DNA from: Planctomycetota bacterium | Lineage (GTDB): Bacteria > Planctomycetota > Planctomycetia > Planctomycetales > Planctomycetaceae | Reading direction: 5' to 3' | Assembly (NCBI GenBank): GCA_029977045.1 | Contig: JAPOLP010000433.1 | Coordinates: 1-5,545 of the forward strand | Length of the DNA stretch: 5,545 bases | Shown here: positions 1 to 5,545 of the stretch, in pieces | Position numbering within the stretch: position 1 is the stretch's first letter | Layout of the letters: each line of letters opens with the position of its first letter | Translations under genes and position numbers: made by a program | The notes under the pieces: generated by a model | Database searches by the model: none | Told to the model about the DNA's origin: nothing | Seen by the model: the letters and a program-made list of their open reading frames with translations, nothing else

Positions 1-1159
1 CCTCTCGTCGCCCGACAACGCCGGCGGGCTGATGCGCAGCCCGTTCAAGTTCAAGCAGCACGGCAAGTCGGGGATTTCCGTTTCCGAACTGATGCCGCAC
101 GTTGCCGAGCACGTCGACGAGCTGGCGGTCATCCGGTCGATGTTCAACACGCACCAGAATCACGAGCCGGCTCTGTTCAAGATCCAGTCCGGCAAGCTGA
201 TGCCTGGCCTGCCGTCGCTCGGTTCGTGGGTGACGTACGGGCTCGGCACCGAGAACCAGAACCTGCCGGCTTACGTCGTGCTCGATTCGCCGGACGGGCG
301 GATGCCGACGAACGAGGTTCAGAACTGGCAGGCCGGCTACCTGCCGCCGCTTTATCAGGGCACGCGGATGCGGTCGAAGGGGACTCCGATTCTGAACCTC
401 AAGCCGGAGGTCGAGGAGCCGTCAGAAGTCGAACGACTCAGCCGCGATCTGCTCGCTCGGCTGGATCGGATGCACAAATCGAAGCGGCCCGGCGAACTGC
501 AGCTTGATGCCCGCATCGCGAGCTACGAACTGGCGGCGCGAATGCAGCTCTCGGCCAGCGACGCACTCGACGTCAGCCAGGAATCGGCGGACACGCTGTC
601 GATGTACGGCATCGATGAGAAAGAAACGGACTCGTACGGTCGCCAGTGCCTGATGGCTCGCCGGCTGGTCGAGCGGGGCGTCCGCTTCGTGCAGCTCTAC
701 ACCGTCGGGCAACGCTGGGACAATCACAGCAGCATCGGGACGTCGCTGCCGTCGATCTGCCAGGCGACCGACAAGCCGATTGCCGGCCTGTTGAGCGACT
801 TGAAGCAGCGTAGCCTGATGGACGACGTGATGGTTGTCTGGGGCGGCGAGTTCGGTCGGCTGCCGATCGCTCAAATGAAGCCCGGCAGCGATCCGAAGAA
901 AGCCGGTCGCGATCACGGCCCGACGGGCTTCTCGGTCTGGTTTGCTGGAGCCGGCGTCAAAGGTGGCACGGTGTACGGCAACACGGACGAAATCGGCTGG
1001 CGGGCCGTCGAAAACCGCGTCAGCGTCAACGACTGGCACGCGACGATCCTGCACGCACTGGGCCTCAGCACCGAGCAGCTCTTCTTCGAGCATCAGGGCC
1101 TGAAGGAGCGGCTGACCGGAGTCGAGAAGGTGCGGGTCGTCGAGGAAATCTTCGCGTAG
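1..1159 (+). CDS. DUF1501 family protein, C-terminal part (5' end outside window)
   Basis: The frame is open from the left edge (first full codon at 2) to the TAG at 1157-1159, giving 385 visible residues. The ATG at 32 is internal: the residues before it (LSSPDNAGG) read as normal family sequence, so the true start, and probably an export signal, lie upstream. Family landmarks in order are a HQNHEPA segment near 152, GRMPTNEVQNWQ near 299, a WDNH motif at 716-727, WGGEFGR at 839-859, GRDHGP at 905-922, and an NDWHATILHALG helix near the end. The Asp/His-rich motifs fit the alkaline-phosphatase/sulfatase-like fold to which DUF1501 is assigned. Substrate and reaction are not known for the family. 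Planctomycete DUF1501 genes often sit beside DUF1549/DUF1553 cytochrome-like genes, which would have to lie upstream and are not visible here. The C terminus is intact. Family call is firm; function is unknown. Confidence 0.92.
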   Translation, partial: LSSPDNAGGLMRSPFKFKQHGKSGISVSELMPHVAEHVDELAVIRSMFNTHQNHEPALFKIQSGKLMPGLPSLGSWVTYGLGTENQNLPAYVVLDSPDGRMPTNEVQNWQAGYLPPLYQGTRMRSKGTPILNLKPEVEEPSEVERLSRDLLARLDRMHKSKRPGELQLDARIASYELAARMQLSASDALDVSQESADTLSMYGIDEKETDSYGRQCLMARRLVERGVRFVQLYTVGQRWDNHSSIGTSLPSICQATDKPIAGLLSDLKQRSLMDDVMVVWGGEFGRLPIAQMKPGSDPKKAGRDHGPTGFSVWFAGAGVKGGTVYGNTDEIGWRAVENRVSVNDWHATILHALGLSTEQLFFEHQGLKERLTGVEKVRVVEEIFA

Positions 1160-1355
1160 GCATCCGGCGTCGCCGGGGCTGGACTGAGCCTGCGAAGGAA
1201 GCCCCGGAGCATCGAAAAACGCCTGCCGTATCTCGCGGAGCATGGTACGGCCTACGTGTACTCGGACGATATTGACCCGGTTTTCGGATCGCTCGTACGC
1301 TTCCGCTCGCGCTGCGTGAATCGCCGCGACTCTTTGGGGGATCGGCAGAAAGGAA
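1160..1355. other. Intergenic spacer between the DUF1501 and glycosyltransferase genes
   Basis: This 196-nt gap holds one short stem-loop just after the DUF1501 stop and nothing else I can support. A TTGACC at 1272-1277 resembles a -35 box, but no good -10 hexamer follows at a normal distance. No tRNA-like or riboswitch-like structure was recognised. The reading frame of the upstream gene stays open past its stop to 1456, which I take as chance in GC-rich DNA. Confidence 0.6.
1173..1207 (+). terminator. Stem-loop after the DUF1501 gene, weak terminator candidate
   Basis: The arms CCGGGGCT (1173-1180) and AGCCCCGG (1200-1207) pair perfectly over 8 bp around a 19-nt loop, starting 13 nt after the stop codon. 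The position fits a transcript end. However, the following bases are A-rich rather than T-rich, so this is not a classical intrinsic terminator. It may only protect the mRNA 3' end, or it may be chance. Confidence 0.3.
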
Positions 1356-2861
1356 GTGCCGAAGCTTACCGTGAGACAGGAAGTCGTCTGGGTCCTGATG
1401 CTGGCGCTGGGGCTCCGTATCGGAGCTGCGCTCGCGGTGCAGAGTTACCTCGATAACGCCGGCCGTGACTTTCTGATTCCTGGCGACGCGGGCGGTTACT
1501 GGGAACTCGGCCAGAAGATCGCGAACGGCGAACCGTACTCCGCGCACAAACCGCCGCGGCGAGTCATGCGGATGCCTGGTTACCCGGCGTTTCTCGCACT
1601 GTCGATCAAGCTGTTCGGCGAGCGTCTCATCGGCGTCCGGCTGCTGCAGGCAGTCGTAGGAACCATCGCGTGCTGGTTTGTGTTTCTGCTCGGTCGGGAA
1701 CTGATTGATAAGCGGACCGGGCTCGTCGCTGCTGCACTGGCTGCCATGATGCCGACGTTTGTCGGGTTCGGAGCGCTCGCCCTGACGGAAACGCTGTTCG
1801 CGGCGACGCTGCTGGGCAGTCTGCTTCCGCTGGCGGTTCTCTCGCGAAGCTGGACCGGCTCGGGAATATCGGACGTTACTCGCGCTCGCTGGCCGCTGGC
1901 GAATCTGGCCGGGATCAGTCTGGCCATCGCGGTTTATGTGCGACCGAGTTGGCTGCTGGTGGCGCCGGGATTCTGTGTGCTGCACTGCCTGGCCGCGATC
2001 TTTGGGGGATGGCGATCGAAGGCCAGTACAACCGGCGCGTCCGACAAAGTTTCAACGGCCCAAGTGCCAACCCCGGACAGCACTCAGACTTTGCCTGGTC
2101 GGAAGGGTCGCCTGCAGATTGCGGTACTGGAGTCGGTTGCGATATTCGCCGGACTGTCAATCGCCTTGCTGCCCTGGACGCTGCGAAACCGGGCTATAAC
2201 CGGACATCCGATCGTCACAACGCTGTGGGTCGGACCGAGCCTTTATGACGGGCTGAATCCTGACGCGACCGGCGACAGCGACATGCAGTTTTTTGAACAC
2301 GACAACCTGCTCCGCTCGATGAGCGAATACGAAATGGACCGCGAGTATCGTCGTCGCGCATGGTCCTTCGCGGGCGAAAACCCCGGTCGCGCCGTCTCGC
2401 TGGGCTTTGCAAAACTGCTGCGTTACTGGAAGCCGTGGCCGAATGCCGAGCAGTTCCGCTCGTGGTGGATGTGCGGCGGGATGGCTGCTCTGTATCTGCC
2501 AGTCTTTGCCGGAGCGATTGCCGGATTCTGGAAGCAGCGGCGAGACCTGCGCTGTCTGCTGCTGACGGCGGTTCCCGTTCTGTACTTTGCCGGGATTCAT
2601 ACGGTCTTTGTCGGTTCGCTGCGGTATCGGCTGCCGGCTGAGTATCCCCTGTTGATCCTGACTGCTGTTGGACTACTCGCACTGACGGATCGGTTTCACG
2701 TTTCAGTTCCCGGCCTGTCAGGTGTGAGTGCCACTGCCGGCTTGTCCGGCAGTGCAACGCTGTCTGACCGCACTGCCGGGCAAGCCGGCAGTGGCACCCA
2801 CTCAGTCGTCAGTATTTCTGTCGCACTCCCTCCGCTAAGCCACGGAGGTGCGACGTGCTGA
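1356..2861 (+). CDS. GT-C family glycosyltransferase (GT39 / PMT_2 / ArnT-like), integral membrane
   Basis: This is a polytopic membrane protein of up to 501 residues. Family-like landmarks are an early acidic loop, GDAGGYWELG (residues 43-52); MRMPGYPAFL (71-80); TETLFA (144-149); LPWTLRNRAITGHP (272-285), close to the usual PWTxRN motif; ENPGRAVSLGFAKLLRYWKPW (about 341-361); and RYRLPAEYPLLIL (423-435). Hydrophobic segments lie near 11-30, 90-115, 122-162, 183-216, 255-275, 370-390, 399-420 and 430-444. Such enzymes use a polyprenyl-phosphate sugar and act on the outer face of the cytoplasmic membrane. The acceptor cannot be told from sequence. The start is uncertain: the only in-frame options are GTG at 1356 and GTG at 1371. 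AGGAAG at 1351-1356 abuts the first and is too far from the second. A hydrophilic Ser/Thr-rich loop at 220-252 and a tail from about 456 built over palindromic DNA look non-catalytic. The gene overlaps the next one by 7 nt. Confidence 0.82.
   Translation: MPKLTVRQEVVWVLMLALGLRIGAALAVQSYLDNAGRDFLIPGDAGGYWELGQKIANGEPYSAHKPPRRVMRMPGYPAFLALSIKLFGERLIGVRLLQAVVGTIACWFVFLLGRELIDKRTGLVAAALAAMMPTFVGFGALALTETLFAATLLGSLLPLAVLSRSWTGSGISDVTRARWPLANLAGISLAIAVYVRPSWLLVAPGFCVLHCLAAIFGGWRSKASTTGASDKVSTAQVPTPDSTQTLPGRKGRLQIAVLESVAIFAGLSIALLPWTLRNRAITGHPIVTTLWVGPSLYDGLNPDATGDSDMQFFEHDNLLRSMSEYEMDREYRRRAWSFAGENPGRAVSLGFAKLLRYWKPWPNAEQFRSWWMCGGMAALYLPVFAGAIAGFWKQRRDLRCLLLTAVPVLYFAGIHTVFVGSLRYRLPAEYPLLILTAVGLLALTDRFHVSVPGLSGVSATAGLSGSATLSDRTAGQAGSGTHSVVSISVALPPLSHGGATC
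2723..2754 (+). repeat. REP-like palindromic repeat, copy 1
   Basis: The core is a perfect 9-bp hairpin: CACTGCCGG (2732-2740), loop CTTGT, CCGGCAGTG (2746-2754). With its 5' flank, the 32-nt unit matches the reverse complement of copy 2 at 29 of 32 positions. It lies inside the glycosyltransferase frame and encodes residues about 456-467 without breaking it. The form (short GC-rich palindrome with a conserved flank) is like REP elements, but membership of a dispersed family in this genome cannot be shown from one window. Confidence 0.8.
2771..2802 (-). repeat. REP-like palindromic repeat, copy 2, inverted relative to copy 1
   Basis: The core hairpin is CACTGCCGG (2771-2779), loop GCAAG, CCGGCAGTG (2785-2793), with the conserved flank continuing to 2802. 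Read on the minus strand it differs from copy 1 at only three of 32 positions, one of them in the loop. Sixteen bases (2755-2770) separate the copies, so the pair forms a BIME-like inverted unit that could also fold as one long stem. It encodes residues about 472-483 of the glycosyltransferase frame. Confidence 0.8.
2820..2854 (+). promoter_or_regulatory. Hairpin covering the ribosome binding site of the AsmA-like gene
   Basis: GTCGCAC (2820-2826) pairs with GTGCGAC (2848-2854). After a 3-nt bulge (2827-2829), CTCCG (2830-2834) pairs with CGGAG (2843-2847), closing an 8-nt loop. The 3' arm contains the GGAGG ribosome binding site (2844-2848), which sits 6 nt before the GTG start at 2855. If this folds in the mRNA, the site is hidden until ribosomes finishing the glycosyltransferase gene open it, which would couple the two translations. 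The inverted repeat is plain in the sequence; the regulatory role is inference. Confidence 0.55.
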
Positions 2862-5545
2862 AGACGACGTGGAAAGTCTGCAAGTGGCTGATGCTGATTC
2901 TTGTCCTGCTGGGCGGGACGCTGGCGGGCGTTGGGTATCACTATCTGTCGCAGGCGGACGAGCTGCTGCACAAGGAGCTGGTAGCTGAGCTGCGGCGAAC
3001 AGCACCCGAAGCGACGTTTCAGATTGGCCGCTGCCGACTCGACTGGATTGGCCGCGTGCATGTCGAGGAGTTTTCGCTGACACTGCCAGGCGAGGAGCGG
3101 CCCTTCATCGACCTGCCAGTCACGATTGTTGATATCGATCGCGAAGCGTTCATCCAGCGGCAGCAGTTACTGGTGGAAAACATCACGATCACACGCCCTT
3201 TTGTTGAAGTCACGCGGCACGTTGACGGCACATGGAATTTTGACAAGCTGCCGCTTGATGCGATGCCGGAAGGCGGACGTTCGAGTCTGCCGTCGTGTCG
3301 GCTCGAACAGGCGCGGCTGGTGGTACATTACGAGCAGCCGGACGGTCGTGAGCCGACAACGCTGGTCGCTGACAATGCCGAGATCCGACTGACGCCGAAT
3401 GGTCGCCGCAATCTGCTGATCGAAGGCTCGACAGTCCTTGACCGAGTCGGTCGGCTGACCATTGAAGGGCGAGTCGACGTCGATCGCCGCACCGGATCGC
3501 TGACCGGTAAGCTCGCCGATCTGCACGTCAACCAGGAATTGCTGACACTGGCCTCAGAGTTCAAACCGGAACTCACAGAGCAGGTTGCGGCAATCGAACA
3601 GAAACTCCGCGACCGAATGCTGGCCGAGCCCGATCCGCGTAATCCATCGCCGGTCGACATCGCCGGAATTGGTCGGACCGAGCAGGTCCCGCAGAGCGCG
3701 ATTCAAGTGACGTCATCGTCGGTCGGCACCGTCGAAGTCAAACTGGCGGTCAAGTCTGGCCTGCCTGAAGCCCGACGCCACCGAATTCCCGCAGTCTGGA
3801 TCGGCGAGGAAGACTCGATACTCGGATTGATCGCGGATCTCGATGTTTCATTCAGAGTCAACGTGCCCGATGCAGGAACCGCACCAAGTGTTCGGCTACA
3901 GGTCGGCATCACGGACGGAGAGATCACGAATACCGCACTACCGTTTCCGCTTCACAATCTGTCCGGCCAGATCGAACTCACTGAGCAGCAGGTCTCGATT
4001 GAGAAGCTCTCCGCGATCAACGGTCGAACCCGGATCGAAATCGACGGCGCACTGCAACCGTCGGAGGCCGGACCATTCGGGCGGTTGAATCTCAAGCTGA
4101 CGGACGTCGCGTGTGACGATCGTCTGCGGCGACGGCTTTCGACCGGTTTTGGCCGCATCTATGACATGCATCACCCAAGTGGCTTCCTGAATCTTGCCGT
4201 GACGCTGTCAGCGCAACCCGGTGAAAAGTGGAAGCCTCACAACCTCAATGTCACCGCCCGGAAGTGCTCCATCGCGCACGACATCTTTCCGTATCCTATC
4301 CGCGACGTCGGAGGCTCGATCGAACAACAGGGCCGCGATCTGATTATCAACATGCAGGGCGTTGCCGGTACGCGACCGGTCACGCTGAAGGGCTATGTGA
4401 AGAATCCCGGTCCGGATTCGCTGTCTGTGTTTGAGGTAGACGTCGCGGACCTTCCGGTGGATTCGGAGTTTCGCACGGCCTGCAACCCGCAGATCCAACG
4501 GGTCCTCGATTCGATGGCGATCGTCGGGCAGCTCGATGTCCATGCCCGCTTTGAGAAACGAGGTGGCGTTGAGAACAAGGTCGAACCGCAGATCATCGGC
4601 TTCGTCCACGACGCCAGCGTGACTTATCAGAAGTTTCCGTATCAGATCGAGCACCTCTCGGGCCGGATCAACTTCGACGGGCACGACTGGGAGTTCAAAG
4701 ACTTGCTTGGCACACACGGTCAGGCTCGACTGTCAGGCGACGGCGCGTTCCGCAGGCCAGGCAACGCCGGGATCCTTGACCTGAAAATCGTCACCGAGAA
4801 CGCGGAACTGGATGACTCGCTACGGAAGGCCACCGAGCCGATCCCGATGCTTGCCAGCGTCTGGTCCGACATCGCTCCTTCCGGACGAATCAAGCGGCTG
4901 GTTTCGAAGATTAACTATGTGCCCGGACAGCCGGTGAGTGTCGTCCTCCCGGAAATCCAGGTTGAAGATACCCGCATGAAGCTGCGGAGCTTCCCTTACG
5001 AGATCACTCGAATCAGCAGCGATCTGCGATACGAAAATGGCCTGTTGTGGATCGACAACTTTGAAGGCCAGCATCAGGAAACCATTGTCCGCACATACCC
5101 GGATCCAGATGCCGTCAGGAACGGAACCGACCGTCCATTTAACTATGTGCACTTTGATCCGAGCGGCGAATGGCTGGCTCGTTTCGGACGCTGGTCGGCA
5201 ACAAACCTCTATCCTGACGAGACGCTGAAGACAGCTCTTGGTGCAGGTGCACGTGGTGTGCTGAGCAGCTTTGACGAGCAGCATCCGATCGATCTGTACG
5301 GCATGGTCGAACTGCGCGGCTCGACAATCCACAAGGAGTACCCCGTCACGGCGGCCTGGGAAATCGAGACGACGGTCAGTGGCAGCACGCTGCAACTGGG
5401 CATGGAACTCAAGGACGTTCGCGGGCGGATCATTTCGACGGGAACCTGGAACGGATACGAACCCAACGTTCGAGGATCGTTCGACTTTGCCAGTGCGACG
5501 ATTCTGGACAAGTACCACCTGTTCGAAGTCCGCGGTCCGTTCAAG
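2855..5545 (+). CDS. Large AsmA/TamB-like envelope protein, 3' end outside window
   Basis: The frame is open from GTG at 2855 to the right edge, giving 897 residues without a stop. GGAGG at 2844-2848 and the 7-nt overlap with the preceding stop fix the start. Residues 1-10 are basic (MLKTTWKVCK), followed by one membrane segment (about 11-31); the rest is hydrophilic and rich in alternating beta-strand-like sequence, so it is probably an inner-membrane-anchored periplasmic protein. Residues about 113-132 (ITITRPFVEVTR, then DGTWNFDKL) match the P-x-V-x-V-x-R...DGxWNF pattern of AsmA-type N-terminal domains. From residue 364 a unit of about 115 residues recurs, marked by FP-x-(I/L) at 364, 478, 594 and 713, and in several units by a (D)D-x-(L/F)R element and an (P)SG turn (441-443, 675-677, 769-771). 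AsmA-like proteins such as TamB and YhdP are long repetitive beta-structures linked to lipid movement across the periplasm. The fold class is fairly likely; a specific role is not known. Alternative: a planctomycete-specific repeat protein outside the AsmA group. Confidence 0.72.
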   Translation, partial: MLKTTWKVCKWLMLILVLLGGTLAGVGYHYLSQADELLHKELVAELRRTAPEATFQIGRCRLDWIGRVHVEEFSLTLPGEERPFIDLPVTIVDIDREAFIQRQQLLVENITITRPFVEVTRHVDGTWNFDKLPLDAMPEGGRSSLPSCRLEQARLVVHYEQPDGREPTTLVADNAEIRLTPNGRRNLLIEGSTVLDRVGRLTIEGRVDVDRRTGSLTGKLADLHVNQELLTLASEFKPELTEQVAAIEQKLRDRMLAEPDPRNPSPVDIAGIGRTEQVPQSAIQVTSSSVGTVEVKLAVKSGLPEARRHRIPAVWIGEEDSILGLIADLDVSFRVNVPDAGTAPSVRLQVGITDGEITNTALPFPLHNLSGQIELTEQQVSIEKLSAINGRTRIEIDGALQPSEAGPFGRLNLKLTDVACDDRLRRRLSTGFGRIYDMHHPSGFLNLAVTLSAQPGEKWKPHNLNVTARKCSIAHDIFPYPIRDVGGSIEQQGRDLIINMQGVAGTRPVTLKGYVKNPGPDSLSVFEVDVADLPVDSEFRTACNPQIQRVLDSMAIVGQLDVHARFEKRGGVENKVEPQIIGFVHDASVTYQKFPYQIEHLSGRINFDGHDWEFKDLLGTHGQARLSGDGAFRRPGNAGILDLKIVTENAELDDSLRKATEPIPMLASVWSDIAPSGRIKRLVSKINYVPGQPVSVVLPEIQVEDTRMKLRSFPYEITRISSDLRYENGLLWIDNFEGQHQETIVRTYPDPDAVRNGTDRPFNYVHFDPSGEWLARFGRWSATNLYPDETLKTALGAGARGVLSSFDEQHPIDLYGMVELRGSTIHKEYPVTAAWEIETTVSGSTLQLGMELKDVRGRIISTGTWNGYEPNVRGSFDFASATILDKYHLFEVRGPFK

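Noticed and set aside
422..1243. 273-codon open frame on the minus strand
   Set aside because: It is antisense to the clear DUF1501 gene and has a composition typical of a shadow frame.
1272..1301. Promoter candidate: TTGACC followed 18 nt later by TACGCT
   Set aside because: The -35 box is good, but the -10 match is poor (three of six) and the spacing is at the edge of normal, so it is not distinguishable from chance.
1160..1456. Open frame continuing past the DUF1501 stop, with a GTG at 1256 giving a 66-residue product
   Set aside because: Much of it overlaps the glycosyltransferase gene in another frame, no ribosome binding site precedes the GTG, and the sequence is Arg/Ala/Gly-rich as expected for a chance frame in GC-rich DNA. 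The DUF1501 C terminus looks complete, so a read-through or premature stop is not needed.
1065..1985. 306-codon open frame on the minus strand
   Set aside because: It lies antisense to two well-supported genes, its product is dominated by Arg, Gln, Ser and Pro, and no family features are visible. It is a shadow of the + strand coding pattern.
2723..2802. CRISPR repeats or a rho-independent terminator as an explanation for the palindrome pair
   Set aside because: There are only two copies, they are in opposite orientations with a 16-nt gap, and no T-run follows either hairpin. A REP-like inverted pair fits better.
4820..5518. 232-codon open frame on the minus strand
   Set aside because: It is fully antisense to the AsmA-like gene, whose frame is continuous, has a good start and contains regular repeats. 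The minus-strand product has no recognisable domain.

Overview
The window looks like a piece of a planctomycete chromosome. This is inferred from a DUF1501 protein of the type abundant in Planctomycetes, GC-rich sequence, use of GTG starts, and a very large AsmA/TamB-like envelope protein of the kind common in that phylum. Only protein-family recognition by eye supports the placement. All three genes lie on the + strand and together fill nearly the whole window. The first and last are cut by the window edges.

Layout. Positions 1-1159 hold the C-terminal 385 residues of a DUF1501 protein (alkaline-phosphatase/sulfatase-like fold), whose start lies off the left edge. Positions 1160-1355 are a short intergenic stretch with one 8-bp stem-loop and no convincing promoter. 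Positions 1356-2861 encode a multi-pass GT-C (GT39/PMT_2/ArnT-like) glycosyltransferase of up to 501 residues. Its last ~46 codons run through two inverted copies of a REP-like palindrome. Positions 2855 to the right edge hold 897 codons of an open-ended AsmA-like protein. This gene is easily missed because its frame has no stop in the window. It overlaps the glycosyltransferase stop by 7 nt and has a GGAGG ribosome binding site six bases before its GTG.

The glycosyltransferase and the AsmA-like gene look translationally coupled and are probably one operon. Both point to the cell envelope: one would transfer sugars from a polyprenyl-phosphate donor on the periplasmic side, and the other belongs to a class of proteins thought to span the periplasm and carry lipids. 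A shared pathway is inference. The DUF1501 gene is separated by ~196 nt and is probably unrelated to them.

The most interesting part is positions 2723-2854. It contains two tail-to-tail palindromes followed by a third, different hairpin that covers the ribosome binding site of the AsmA-like gene, all inside the open 3' end of the glycosyltransferase gene. The second notable feature is a ~115-residue internal repeat in the AsmA-like protein. I see no mobile element, CRISPR array, RNA gene or clearly novel multi-gene system.
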